The position numbers were made by a program, and so were the translations under genes. Positions 47,201-55,860 of a DNA stretch of 64,000 nt are shown piece after piece. The DNA is from Sipunculus nudus (lineage: Eukaryota; Annelida; Sipuncula; Golfingiida; Sipunculidae). Numbering within the stretch: position 1 is the first letter of the stretch; each line of letters begins with the position of its first letter. Under the pieces are notes generated by a model. It worked only from the letters and a program-made list of their open reading frames with translations, made no database searches and was not told where the DNA came from. Location: assembly GCA_026874595.1 (NCBI GenBank), contig CM049306.1, positions 12,733,019 through 12,797,018 on the forward strand. Direction: 5' to 3'.

Positions 47201-50200
47201 GTATCAAAACTGATCTGGCTACTTTTGTTTTGAAACAGACAATCTTTTATACCATTTTTATTCTGGATATTTTTTTCATTTTTCAGATTTTGGATAAATG
47301 GTCAAAATTTTGGTTCTCCGTTTTTATTTCCGATTTTTCGGATAATTGGTGTTCGGATATTTGACATTCTACTGTAATATTTAAGAAAGTTATCGCACAG
47401 AAATGAAGCTGACAGACAGACAGACCAAGGGACAGACAGACAGACAAACCCAAATCAATGTCCCTGGCTTCTGCAGAGGAGGGGGACAGTAACTATTCTC
47501 AATATGCATTCAAGTGTCAGAAGAGCCCCCGCCCAAAAAGTTGAAATTTACCATCTACAGTGAAACATGTCTAAAGCGGACAGTTAAGGGACTCAAATCA
47601 TTTTGTCCTTAATAGTGAGGTGTCCTTAATAGGCAGGTTGACCTTGGTTGATAAATGAGGGATTATAAATAAAAACAACCAACAGCTGCAAGAACGTGTT
47701 TATTGTATTATATCAGATGTCATTTATATGTACAACATATTTATGCACATGTCATGCATTCAATATTCATATACAAACTGTGATTATTTTTACTTATCTC
47801 AAGTAGTGAACAATATGAAGAGAAAAGTCTATGAAGACATCCGTAAAAACAATGTTCATATACTCACATATGCTCCTTTTCGCTGATTCACTCAGTCGAA
47901 TAAGCTTGACTTTCTCAGATAGCATAAACTTCCATCTAGGAGTATGTGTGGTGCCACCTGGCAGCTTTGCCTAAAACTATCCTTGTTCAAATGTCCAAAT
48001 GGGATAATCTCAAAGTTAATGACGATGTTAATAATGCGAGGATTGTAATGGCTGCAAACCTGGGATCATTCGTTTTTATAGGTGAATGTAGCTTTAGCCT
48101 AAAATAAACTTTCTTTAAAGATGGTTGTTATGTTGAAGGCACCCGAGATAAAACGAACCACGAGGACCTTTTGCAAGGGGGGCACGGTACAAACAGCTGA
48201 GGGATCAGATGTTTGACACTGAGCAGATCAGTTTGAGATATATTGGGCAATGCCGATTAATTAATATCAAACAGCCTGCTACAACAAAGTGGCTAATTTT
48301 ACAGTTAGATATTGCATGATGGGATCAGAGACGCATGGGTAATTGGAAGCTGTTTAATCAATTTGATGACCCCTAGGTCGAGTGAAAAATACACAGCTTC
48401 ACAATGTGAATGATCAACCGTGAAATAAAGTGACACAATGTTTACCACTTAATATTGGCTGTGTTTATCTTATGAGCACATCACACTGAGACATAAGCAT
48501 GCCCACGCATTAAGGTAACCACTGGGACCGCATAATCCTTTGTGTTCCAGTCCAAGGAAAAACAACAGTACCGGTGGCCTTTGATGTTGCCCTGGGTGAG
48601 TGATCAGTGGCCGCCGAAGGTGGCGTATCGTGTCGGCATTTGTCAGGTTCATTTACTCTTAGAATGTTGGAATCTGCTGTCCGTTGTCCGCAGTAGTGAG
48701 GTGTCTGCCTTATTGAGGTTCTGCTTATACATAACATATAGGAATTTTGAAGGGACTTAACTATCTTTTCCGTTATAGCCAGTTGTCCGCCTAAGTGAGG
48801 TGTCCGTTAGGCCAGTTTTCACTGTATTTCAAATTTTACGTAACGTTTGTGAATACCATCTCCAATAAAATTTAATGTCCTACCTTCCCATATCCAGACA
48901 CTTTTATCCCTACTGCAGGTGGCCAGTAGGTTACCAGAGGGCGCCCACGTCACACTCTTCACTTCATTTTCATGACCTTCCAATGTAGCTGTACATTCAA
49001 ACTCTCCTCCTTTACGATCCCATATACAGGTTGTCCCGTCAAAGCTTGCAGAGGCCAGGTACGTCCCACACGGAGACCATGAGACCGTCCTGACCGTCCG
49101 CTGGTGGGCTCCTTCTAAAATGGTCTTACACACCCAGCTGTCACCTGGAATCATAGAAAATATACCAATATGAGCTTTCCAAAGAATCTAACAAGTCAGG
49201 TCTGATACCAAAGCACATTTCTAAAGAAAATAAGCTATTTGTTTACATCAAGCATTTAGTACTACTGCATGCAGAATGGTCCATACAATAGTTATGTTTC
49301 CTGGTTCATAAAACATACTGTAAATGTATACAAGTATTTACTTCATATGCAAATATAAATACTTGAAGATCAAACCGTCTCAAAAATTGCTTCCATGGTC
49401 CAGTAATTAGTACAGGGCTTCTGAATTATTTCTAACCACCAGCATAGAAAAATAAAATCCAGAGGACTATAAGTGAACATGTCTAGCTTATCATATAACT
49501 ATCTTTTTCCTCATTCAAAGACAACTCCACCTACAATCCATTAGCTACCAAAGATAAGACAAGAAAGCATCAGACCCTGAAACAACTTTTTAAAGGATCC
49601 AATCTTCCAATATGGAAAACATATTGCATGCACTGACTCTTCTTGTTAAGGAAAGGGAAAATGGGGAATCTCTGGACAGGGCATTGAAAATGGACCTGGA
49701 CTATGCAATGACAAGGATATTTTGTTTCAGCCCCCACCTTGCAATAAATATACCTGTTCAAATGCAAAAAGGTTCCCCATTTATGAAAGAGATAGTGCTT
49801 CATTCCTAGCAATAAATGAACCAAAATCAACCCCACTGGTATCTGGTCTTCACAGCTCACAGAGATTGTACCAGTAGGTTTGATTCCAAACTCAGGCCAC
49901 TTCTAATATTCACTGGTAAGTCATGTTAGAACAGATGAAATGAATATAGGGACATCTGCAGGAAAACCTTTCAAGGTAAAATTTACATAAGTGAGAAGAC
50001 ACAATTCATTTATATTTTCATGTTCCAGAATGCATACCCAATTCTGAACATGCTCCAATTTATTTCCTGGCAAGTGATTCAAGTTCACCTGTTGATTTTT
50101 TTTACGCTTTAATGCTGTGGTATCCAGGATCCTGCATGTATGCTGTACTTAAGTTAACTGCATACAATTGATAAATGATGAATACACAATGTATGAATGT

Positions 50201-53200
50201 TGATATGTGTCACAAGCTTTAACTGTCCGATTTAACATCCAGTCATGTGGATACCAAGATAATCCATACAGCATGAAGACACACCTTGAAAATATATATT
50301 CTTGTGCTGTTACCCTAAATCAAACACACATGTTAATTTGGAGCATTTTCTGAATCCATCTACATGAAATGTGAATCAATCGAAAACAAGGCCTACAGGC
50401 CTAATGCGAACCTGTGCATTGGAAAATACACCAGGTATAATGCTTCAATGCTGGGCCATTACTTATCATGTATATGGACAATGCAAGTACTAAACATTTT
50501 GAATAAGAAACAATTACACAAACATCACTGCTGAAATTCTGGCATGGGTGCACAACAACACTAAAAAGATTGTAGCTGGCACAATGTCTTGTATACAACA
50601 AAGCTATCAGAGATATATACATATGCCCAATTTCAGACTGATATATCAAACCCCTCTTGAGAAAAACGCAGGGACACACACTGTGCAAAAGTCATTGTAG
50701 GTGGCGACACCTGTCTTGTGAGCGAGAAAGCCATCAAAGACACATAGACAGGTCAAAATATCAGGCCAATACATAAAACTTACCTTGAGTCTGATGCATG
50801 GGGCTGACCAGGCTTAGGTGTGAAAGGCTGTTGCCCCCAGTGAACTGTGACTAATTGCTTGCTCAGGCTACTGCACTGAGTAAACTCATGACCTGCACCT
50901 GGCTAGACTGAGTGAACTTTTGACCTGTACCTGGCTGCACTGAGTGAACTCTTGACCTGTTGCATAATCTGACACAGTTGGCAGTCTGCCAAAGCTATAA
51001 ATAGAATGCAGCTACTGCACTGAGTAAACTCCTGACCCATACCTGGCTGCACTGAGTGAACTCTTGACCTGTTGCCTAATCTGATACAGTTGGCAGTCTG
51101 CCAAAGCTATAAATAGATCCAGACTGACCTCTAGCCTGTTGCCAAATCTGAAATAGTAGCCACACCATTGCATAAGCTCATGCAGGGGCCCTGCCCTGAG
51201 GGGCTTGACACCCATGAAGTGATCACATGGTCCCCATGAGGTGTCCACATGTCACCCATGAGGTGATCACATGCCTTGTGCTTGGCTGCACTGATTGAAC
51301 TCTTGGCCTATATTTGGCTGCACTGAATGAACTCTTGATCTGTTGCCAAATCTGAAACAGTTGGCAGTTTCTCAACCTATTTAAAGATTCGGATTCAATC
51401 TTGGCCTGTTGGTATATCTGTTTACACATACTGAAAGACTTTGGCTAAAATGTTTTTTTGTTTTTCAAACCAACATATTCATAAATTTTTTATCAAAATA
51501 TCCAGAATAATAAAAGATGCATTCTAGTAAACTTGAGCAAAGGCCACCTAAGAATAATTTTTGTGCAATGTTACAGAAGATATAATTGAAACAATAATTT
51601 TGTAGAAGAACACTATTGCAGTCCTCTGTTTGAAAAAGACATAATAAAGGCCATAAGACCAACTTAAGCTTTTCACAACTCTACCAAAAATCAACAAACT
51701 CAGTATATTCTGATATGATTGAAAGAACCATGTCCTAGGATAATTCTTTTGAAAAACTGAACAATTCAACTTGACAGTTTCATCATTAAGCTGAAAGAGG
51801 CTAAAAATATGAGTTTTTTTGCCTATAAAAAACAGGTCAATGTAGGTGGCACCACAAAATCTGCAACTTCACATATGAGTCATGTGACCAACATTTGCAC
51901 CATACCTGGTAATGCTAGCTTCTGTCATTTCTGAGAGTGCTATGTCAGTATGCTTACTTGGCCAAATGACTGTTCAAATTTGTGTAACTCCACTAAAATT
52001 CATCAAATGCAAACCATTTACACAAACTTGAGAGGGCTTGCCTCTGGGATCATTTATGTAAAATACTGAACAATATGGCTGGACCGTTTACAAGAAGAAG
52101 ACTTAAAAGTTTTTCAGCTTTTTCCTTATAAAATCTAAGTAAATGCAGATAGCAAAAAAATACGCTGAATCCCACAACATTTGATATGTGACAGATTATT
52201 GCATAAAATCTGGGAATGGTAGCTCCTGCTATTCCTGAGAAATTATGTATTAATGTACAGATGACCAATGACCCCCATACAAAGAAAGGTCAATGCAGGT
52301 GGCGCCACCAATACCTGAATTTCATATATGACTCATTTGACCAACACTGGCAAAAAATTTGGTGATGACAGCTCCAGCCGTTTCTTAGATTGTAATTTAA
52401 GTATGCTTTTTTGGACAGATGACTAAGTTCAACTAGCTGTAATTTGGCCAAAAATCACCAAACTTAAACTATTTGAACAAACTTGAGAGAGATTGTTCCA
52501 GGGATCATTTCTGTGAAATACTGGACAATTTGGCTGAACAGTTTCAGAGAAGATTTTTAAAGCTTTTTTAGCTTTTTCTCTATAAAATCTAAGAAAATGC
52601 AGTTAGCCAAAAAATAAGCAAAATCCGAAAGAGTTTTTTAGATGACTTATTTTTTGCAGAAAATTTCTTGATGCTAACTTTTGCCGTTTTCAAGATAGTA
52701 TGGGTTAACGTACAGGCGACGGCGGACGGACGACGCCACACCATCGCATAAGCTCACAGGTTCGCTAAAAAAGGCATTTTGACTGCTTATTTCTTCATAT
52801 AAATTTACCTTCTATGTATTCCACTAGATATTTCTGTGTTCCTCACTTGATTTGTCAATGATTGTCACAAGTAGTCACTCTCTGGGTTCAAACCCACAAT
52901 CCCATGATGAGAAGTCAGGCACGCTCTCAACTGAGCCATGCAAGAAAAGTTACTGAACAGGGTGATTTTGATTTACATGTATTTGTTTAGTTAAAAGACA
53001 CCATCTCCTCAGGGTAAACAGGAAACCATTTCGGATATTTAAGTTAATATATAATGTAAGCTGGGGCAGCCAACTAGTCCAGAACTAAATGCTGACAGAC
53101 TTCACAACACAACACCCCCCCCCCCCCACCGCCCTAAAACAAAACCACCCCAGTCCATCAGATTCCAGCACAAAATTGACACATTGTGTTCTTCCAGCCA

Positions 53201-55164
53201 TCAGATCAGGCTGAAAGGCTTGTCCTGGCTATATGCTCAAATCCAAGCCTGGCCAAAGGTAAATTCTTTTCCCTCAACAACATTTCCTATAATCTCCTTG
53301 ATTTTACATGGTCAGCATACCCATTTATTTAAAAAATAAGCAGTGATGTAAGCATCGCTTTCATGCACAGTTTAAGAGATTATTGAATATTTTGCCATAA
53401 ACAAGCATGATTTCACAGTAAGAAAGTAAAGCATGTTACATTCCATAATTCTGTCATAAAATTTGCCATTGGTGTGACTGGACTTTGAGCATTTAGCCAG
53501 GATAAGCCTTCCGGTCTGAAGGCTGGAAGAACAGAATGTGTCACTTCAGTGCTGGATGTTGGGTTGGGGCACTGAGGGGGGGGGGGGTGAGGGTTAGGGG
53601 GAGGATTGTGAGACACGTTAGCCAGATTAAATCAGACTCAATATTATTAGGCCCTGTCATATATTTAGTCTGATACCAATACAGTGAGTTTCTACAATAT
53701 AAGCCACAGACTACACACCACCCAATGCCCTTGTTACCAGTGTCAACAGGTGTTTATTAACCCATGTCAGCACGTCACACTTCAGAGCTGGGCCTGTTTA
53801 CACAAATTGTAACAAATTCCGCCTGTCAGTCTCTTAAGTAAGCAAGGCTCCCAGAGAGGTCTTAAGGTGGGTCCATTAGACGGTTCTTCTCTGTGCCTTC
53901 TAAACTCACTGACATGCCTCTGGTAAAAACTTTTGAGGTCAGTAAATGATCATGATTCAAGTTTAATTTTAGTTGCTAACAAAACCATGAAACACATACT
54001 TTTTGGTGTTAAAATGGTATAATCCTGTGTCTTGTTGTTAGGCAATAAACAGGCATACGTGACTTATATTGTAGAAACTTTCACTGTATGGCTATCGACT
54101 CAATAAATGGCAGGGCCTAATGAAGCTAATCTGATTAAATTGGGCTACAGGTGCATCAGCTTTCAGTCTGGATTACCATCCCCACAGGTCCACTCTAGTG
54201 GGTAAACAATGACCCCTCCTGTGCTCTGTAATAAAACAAACTCCAGGTGTGAGCTCATTCCCATTGAGGAATTTACATTTTGGCAATTGACAGGAAACAA
54301 AATTTCAGATCTGACCAAGCTTTAGAGGGTAAACTCTCCATCTTAGGAGCTGTAACGCAAACAAGAAAGAACGGCAGAACTATAGAAACCGGGCTTCAAC
54401 CTACCACCGGTAACTTATGCACAATGGGTGTCGCATAATAAATTGTTTCCTGAAAAAGGCTGATACATTTTATTTTCCTGAGAATTCCCATATTTAATTT
54501 TGCTCATAACTTGAGTTTATTATATAAGAGGAGGAGGGGTCCCGGCCCGTCTGAACGGGGGTATGGGAGCGGAGCCCCCACCTAAAGCTTAATTTTCCTG
54601 TTCAAATAGTAAATGGTTTCCCATTTTCGTGATAGATGGCGCTTCAATCACAGATATAAATGAACAAAAGTCGCTCATGCTGGTATCTCGTCTTCACGGC
54701 TCACTTAGTAGCATGTAGGGCTCCTAGTCTAGAGATTGATTCCCGATTCAGGTGACTTCTGATGCTTAGTAGTTGTTTATGTTAGAAGAGTTGAGTGTAC
54801 GGACATCTACAGGGAAAAGTAGGAGTTAAAATAGGGAATGAGAGGCGACAGTTTTATTCATATTTCCTCAACAGAAGCGAATCCCGCGTTCTATAGTGGC
54901 TCCGAAAGAACAAATAGAATTGTTTGCGTTACAGGCCTGTAGCTAGTGTGTGGGCTGGAATAAAAAATGTCACAATTTCTCATGTGATCATAAATTGTGA
55001 TGGCGCGTTTAGGGGGCGCTGACATTCGAACCTTCTTTTCCCCAGATACGGATGACTTTGTCAGCTCCACAGGACGCTATTAGATTTCCTGAAGGGTTCC
55101 ATGCGACGCACCATACAGGATCTTCATGGCCAGACAACACACACACCTCCTTAATCAGAGCCAT
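18612..55164 (-). CDS. CIAO1: CIAO1, cytosolic iron-sulfur assembly component, complete, seven exons
   Basis: Seven-bladed WD40 protein of the cytosolic Fe-S targeting complex, which with MMS19 and CIAO2B-type partners delivers clusters to nuclear and cytosolic apoproteins. Exons on the minus strand: 55164-55032, 49144-48884, 33275-33184, 22168-22087, 21376-21257, 19752-19665 and 18852-18612. They total 1017 bases, 338 residues plus TGA; human CIAO1 has 339. All junctions are AG/GT with matching phases. Diagnostic segments: [82 protein letters not shown] and [13 protein letters not shown]. Each blade carries its WD-type end. No internal stop. Introns are very large and repeat-filled. Donors after exon 1 (GTTCGA) and exon 5 (GTTAAA) are weak. 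Confidence 0.97.
18982..19302 (+). repeat. Short copy of hairpin-ended dispersed repeat in CIAO1 intron 6
   Basis: Begins CAGCTGACTATAAGT like the hairpin end at 7988. It contains GTTATAGGCCCAAACATAATG as in the ~670-bp monomers and ends near GTGCCATGACCCATGGGTCC then CTTGTTTT, as at 12768-12800. Probably a non-autonomous derivative of the GALC-intron element. Confidence 0.5.
19490..19661 (-). repeat. Two tandem copies of the exon 6 3' end with splice donor
   Basis: The junction word TACCACT (inverse of the donor side) occurs at 19490, 19576 and 19662, exactly 86 bases apart; the last belongs to real exon 6. Both extra copies keep ~50 bases resembling the end of exon 6 (CATCATAGATTG, CTGTTGTGATA) and a GT donor: GTAGGT in the far copy and GTAAGT in the near one. 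These are duplicated pseudo-donors inside intron 6. Confidence 0.85.
19665..19752 (-). CDS. CIAO1: CIAO1 exon 6 ([17 protein letters not shown])
   Basis: Acceptor GATTGCAG, donor CAGTG|GTAAGT. Encodes [20 protein letters not shown] and NRTIYDVQW, matching [21 protein letters not shown]. Two diverged copies of its last ~50 bases with donor lie downstream at 86-bp spacing. Confidence 0.95.
20063..21098. mobile_element. TA-flanked non-autonomous DNA transposon, copy 1
   Basis: Ends are inverted relatives. The left end has ACCTGTCTAATCTGGACAG and AAGGGACT, with TGTCC motifs. The right end has AGGGACTTAAACATTG, TAGCCAGTTGTCCACC and AACTGT. It sits between TA microsatellite tracts, consistent with a TA target. 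It shares ends and internal blocks (ATTTGTCAGGTT) with 47557-48825. The many short reading frames inside are not transposase-like. A (TATC)n tract at 20209-20246 lies within. Confidence 0.6.
20209..20246. repeat. (TATC)n microsatellite
   Basis: About nine perfect tetranucleotide copies inside the transposon at 20063-21098. Confidence 0.9.
21257..21376 (-). CDS. CIAO1: CIAO1 exon 5 ([15 protein letters not shown])
   Basis: Acceptor TCTTTTACAG, donor GAAG|GTTAAA (weak). Encodes [31 protein letters not shown] and EYLPGNKEG, matching human HESTVWSLAFDPSGQRLASC and YLPGNEQG. Confidence 0.95.
21377..22086 (-). other. CIAO1 intron 4
   Basis: Ordinary short AT-rich intron with consensus donor GTAAGT and acceptor TTTTACAG. 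No junction-derived repeats here, unlike introns 2, 3 and 6. Confidence 0.7.
22087..22168 (-). CDS. CIAO1: CIAO1 exon 4 ([17 protein letters not shown])
   Basis: Acceptor CTCTCACACAG, donor TTAG|GTAAGT. Begins in phase 0 with ATT CTG GTG and encodes [20 protein letters not shown] and WTCFTTL. Only the 3' ~51 bases are unique; the first ~31 bases are repeated about 140 times in the intron immediately upstream. Confidence 0.96.
24890..27744. repeat. 2,850-bp higher-order duplication, copy 1
   Basis: Near-identical to 27745-30594 at an offset of 2,850 bases. One single-base indel shifts the offset to 2,851 at about 28959, and a second returns it at about 29658. A few substitutions are visible (for example GACTGAATGG at 25341 against GACTAAATGG at 28191). 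It includes one tRNA-like fold-back insertion. Either a very recent tandem duplication or an assembly artefact; the exact left edge is uncertain because it lies inside repeats. Confidence 0.85.
27277..27560. mobile_element. Fold-back element with tRNA-like arms, copy 1
   Basis: Two ~125-base arms in inverted orientation around a short AT-rich centre. Arm ends pair as GGGGTGACATAAAAGCGGAC and its near-inverse. Each arm contains tRNA-like blocks: A-box-like TAGCGAAGCGGTTGG and B-box GGTTCAAATCC, with CGCCACTGTTATG between. No cloverleaf acceptor stem forms, so this looks like a pair of tRNA-derived SINE heads or a tRNA-derived fold-back rather than functional tRNAs. It interrupts the exon 4-derived array. 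Confidence 0.7.
27745..30594. repeat. 2,850-bp higher-order duplication, copy 2
   Basis: Second copy of 24890-27744, with the fold-back element at the equivalent place. Similarity ends near 30594, where the last diverged array units (AACTAATGATATCATC) begin. Confidence 0.85.
30127..30410. mobile_element. Fold-back element with tRNA-like arms, copy 2
   Basis: Carried by the 2,850-bp duplication; it differs from the copy at 27277 by single substitutions such as GCGAGACAG to GTGAGACAG near 30370. Confidence 0.7.
30656..33183 (-). other. CIAO1 intron 3, sequence upstream of the array
   Basis: No exon seen. Between about 31730 and 32160 a loosely tandem ~150-bp repeat contains ACCTTGAAGGTCAAGG-like blocks and GTTATAGTGTACACAAGAT. 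A G-run lies near 32198-32208. The donor GTGAGC of exon 3 is at the right edge. Confidence 0.55.
33184..33275 (-). CDS. CIAO1: CIAO1 exon 3 ([13 protein letters not shown])
   Basis: Acceptor TGTGCTTACAG, donor GAG|GTGAGC. Thirty codons after the split valine: [20 protein letters not shown] and [10 protein letters not shown], matching [29 protein letters not shown]-type sequence in vertebrates. Its first ~25 bases plus acceptor have been amplified as the adjoining 68-bp tandem array. Confidence 0.96.
33276..34640 (-). repeat. Tandem array of splice acceptor plus exon 3 start (about 20 units of 68 bp)
   Basis: On the minus strand each unit reads GTTGATTCTTTGTGCTTACAG then TTGATGAGTAGGAGGAGTTA and TATGA. 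Real exon 3 begins TTGATGAACAGGAAGAGGAG then TATGAA, so the unit copies the acceptor and ~25 exon bases. The part next to the exon (33280-33600) is more diverged and irregular; 33650-34560 is regular at 68 bp. Nearly every unit keeps CTTACAG or an equivalent AG. Confidence 0.9.
34924..36469 (-). mobile_element. Helitron-like non-autonomous element, family 2, copy 2
   Basis: Read on the minus strand, it starts GTATCCACAGACAAAG at 36469 and ends with the perfect 7-bp hairpin TGGCACC-TGC-GGTGCCA, a 12-base tail and CTAG at 34927-34924, then TTGT as in copy 1. The interior is four ~290-bp repeats with GGTCATGACC, CAAGGTCAAGGCC and GGTGGCACCACC variants. No coding content. Confidence 0.72.
38791..40772 (+). 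pseudogene. pogo-type transposase remnant (DDE_1 domain)
   Basis: Fragments in order: [19 protein letters not shown] near 38791; a helix-turn-helix piece [20 protein letters not shown] after 39641; then the DDE domain. The first catalytic aspartate is in [11 protein letters not shown] (codon 39909-39911), the second in LLVWDSY (40221-40223), the third in [13 protein letters not shown] (40324-40326), about 34 codons apart as in pogo. An acidic tail, [17 protein letters not shown], ends at 40772. Lesions: TAG at 40161-40163, a frame change between the second and third aspartates, and TAG at 40558-40560. A possible intron at about 38893-39640 separates the first two pieces. Not a host gene. Confidence 0.85.
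39060..39615. repeat. ~170-bp AT-rich internal tandem repeat of the pogo element
   Basis: Blocks TATGCAAAGC..TTAACAAAT and GTGATAATGATGATGATAAA recur near 39118, 39280 and 39445, spaced ~162-165 bases, inside the transposon between the first transposase fragments. Confidence 0.7.
43333..44254 (-). mobile_element. Helitron-like element, family 1, copy 3
   Basis: The minus-strand 3' end CTAG at 43336-43333 follows the perfect hairpin GTAGTCG-CTTGT-CGACTAC and tail CCGTATT. The 5' end GTATCTGCC is at 44254-44246, followed by AAAAAGAAGTTTTGCAGG. GGTGGCGCCACC lies at 43632-43643 and 43911-43922. A GC-rich GGCGGCGGTGGTGG stretch near 44173 is the sub-5' region, shared with 42361-42390. Best preserved copy. 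Confidence 0.75.
45644..45990 (-). repeat. Dispersed repeat ending in AGCTCAG hairpin
   Basis: GGTGGCGCCACC at 45647-45658. The right edge has CTCAGTTGACT-TAC-AGTCAGCTGAG at 45960-45984, the inverse of the hairpin end at 7988. It is probably a minus-strand copy of that element family abutting the 37053-45643 repeat. Confidence 0.5.
46123..47374 (-). mobile_element. Second pogo/Tigger-type element, internally deleted
   Basis: Ends CAGTAGAGCGTCGTTTATCC at 46123 and, inverted, CAGTAGAATGTCAAATATCC ending 47374, with TA on both sides. TATCCGAA/TTCGGATA motifs near both ends are typical of Tigger-like termini. At 1.25 kb it is too short for a full transposase. Confidence 0.8.
46548..46730 (-). 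pseudogene. pogo transposase N-terminal HTH fragment
   Basis: Encodes [20 protein letters not shown] then [19 protein letters not shown], a CENP-B N-terminal (Psq-type) helix-turn-helix typical of pogo/Tigger transposases. It then runs into unrelated sequence and stops. Start MESCKRH at 46730. The rest of the transposase has been deleted. Confidence 0.75.
47557..48825. mobile_element. TA-flanked non-autonomous DNA transposon, copy 2
   Basis: Ends CAGTGAAA and TTTTCACTG are inverted and sit between TA dinucleotides. Subterminal GGACAG..TTAAGGGACT and AAGGGACTTAAC..GTTATAGCCAG motifs match the copy at 20063-21098, as does the internal ATTTGTCAGGTT block. No transposase seen. Confidence 0.65.
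48884..49144 (-). CDS. CIAO1: CIAO1 exon 2 (blades 2-3)
   Basis: Acceptor GATTCCAG, donor GAAG|GTAGGA. Begins GDSWVCK and encodes two WD repeats with [18 protein letters not shown] and [19 protein letters not shown], almost identical to animal CIAO1. Ends ..SVWIWE with a split valine codon. Confidence 0.97.
49145..50385 (-). other. CIAO1 intron 1 next to exon 2, with a decayed SINE-like copy
   Basis: From about 49750 to 50030 the order of words CTGTTCAAAT, CTGGTATCT, CTTCACAGCTCAC, TTTGATTCC, CAGG, CACTTCTAAT, GTTAGAA and GGACATCT parallels 54598-54890, so it looks like a diverged copy of the same tRNA-headed repeat. The remainder is unrecognised. Confidence 0.45.
50386..52770. mobile_element. 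Intact copy of the ~2.4-kb dispersed repeat
   Basis: Left end AAGGCCTACAGGCCTAATGC then GAACCTGTGCA; right end CATAAGCTCACAGGTTCGCT near 52750-52766. The left GCGAACCTGTG and right CACAGGTTCGC are inverted. The interior has tandem TGAACTCTTGACCTGTTGC blocks of ~100-120 bases (50870-51430), ~200-bp blocks with ACCATTT.AACAAACTTGAGAG, and one GGTGGCGCCACC at 52298-52309. No coding capacity. It gives the uninterrupted form of 37053-45643. Confidence 0.65.
52872..52948 (-). repeat. tRNA-like sequence (SINE head or tRNA pseudogene)
   Basis: The minus strand reads CATGGCTCAGTTGAGAGCGT (A-box/D-arm), then a ~20-base anticodon-arm region, then GTGGGTTTGAACCCAGAGAG (T-arm with B-box). The T-stem pairs well but I see no matching acceptor stem, so a functional tRNA is unlikely. 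Confidence 0.55.
52949..53614 (-). other. CIAO1 intron 1, unique stretch with homopolymers
   Basis: Contains a C-run at 53107-53120 and a G-run near 53575-53588. No exon or mobile element recognised. Confidence 0.5.
53615..54155. mobile_element. Long-armed fold-back/MITE-like element
   Basis: The left arm (about 53620-53705) has CAGATTAAATCAGA, ATTAGGCCCTGTCAT and GTTTCTACAATATAAG. The right arm (about 54060-54150) carries the inverse of each in mirrored order (CTTATATTGTAGAAAC, ATGGCAGGGCCTAAT, TCTGATTAAATTGG). Arms are ~90 bases and imperfect, around a ~350-base centre. No coding content. Confidence 0.65.
54598..54900 (+). repeat. tRNA-headed SINE-like repeat
   Basis: Near 54690-54765 there is CTTCACGGCTCACTTAGTAG (A-box-like), CTCCTAGTCTAGAG, then GATTGATTCCCGATTCAGG (B-box-like), about 70 bases in tRNA order. 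A ~180-base tail has counterparts at 49750-50030. SINE assignment is inference from the promoter-like blocks and a second copy. Confidence 0.5.
55032..55164 (-). CDS. CIAO1: CIAO1 exon 1 (start codon)
   Basis: ATG at 55164-55162 in context CGAGCCATGG, close to a Kozak consensus. Encodes [20 protein letters not shown] and the first-blade end IRIWG. It ends GAAG|GTTCGA one base into a glycine codon. The frame reads into a stop soon after the donor, supporting splicing here. Confidence 0.93.
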
Positions 55165-55781
55165 GGCTCGTTCAAGAACGTCAAAATATACAGCCTATTG
55201 ACAGTGTACCTCCACCATCAACCATGCTCTACTTTGATTTTAGGATTTACCGCTAGAGGACGCTAGCGAACAGTTTCACCCTGACGAGGGATCGTATCAA
55301 TGCAATCATGGCAATTTAATCAGTCTCCTCCCTGATATTTAGAATATAATATTCATATACTTGAAATTAAATATATCAATAGCAAGAATGATAGACCTTG
55401 GTTCCATTTCTGTGTTTACAATGAAATATTATATATATGAACCTGGTTTATAATTAATATGTACTGGAAACATAATACCTTTTATATATAGGATAAGATA
55501 TAGTTTACTGCTGTATATATGTAATAAAATCATCACATACAATAGTATTTAGCTAGACCCAGTTGTGGCTGTAAACACAGAGCCACAACTGGGTCTAGTA
55601 TTTGGCATGACTGGCTTGCTTACATATACACATTAAACAAGAAATAATAAAATATATTTGTGTATGGAAAAAAGACGTACGACTATAAGAATGTATGACT
55701 ACGTTATTGTGCTGCAAGTGATACTTTTAATTGCCAAATGGCTGACGCGTATGTGCTATGTATGAGTTCTTTTGGAATGGC

Positions 55782-55788
<7 letters not shown>
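55165..55788. promoter_or_regulatory. CIAO1 upstream region
   Basis: Sequence just upstream of the CIAO1 start codon; the transcription start is not identifiable by eye. No TATA box at a convincing distance. It contains the perfect palindrome at 55553-55598 and is otherwise AT-rich. Confidence 0.4.
55553..55598. repeat. Perfect 18-bp inverted repeat with 10-base loop
   Basis: CTAGACCCAGTTGTGGCT at 55553-55570, loop 55571-55580, exact inverse at 55581-55598. It is flanked by the direct repeat TAGTATTT on both sides, which resembles a target-site duplication of a minute palindromic insertion. Confidence 0.9.
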
Positions 55789-55852
<64 letters not shown>

Positions 55853-55860
55853 GGGGGGGG
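55789..55860. repeat. (TA)n, (GA)n and poly-G compound microsatellite
   Basis: TA repeats to about 55815, GA repeats to about 55849, then about ten G. The reading frames of serine, isoleucine-tyrosine or arginine-glutamate runs here are microsatellite translations. Confidence 0.95.

Noticed and set aside
52872-52948. Functional tRNA gene on the minus strand
   Set aside because: The T-arm is good but acceptor ends do not pair; better read as a tRNA-derived repeat.
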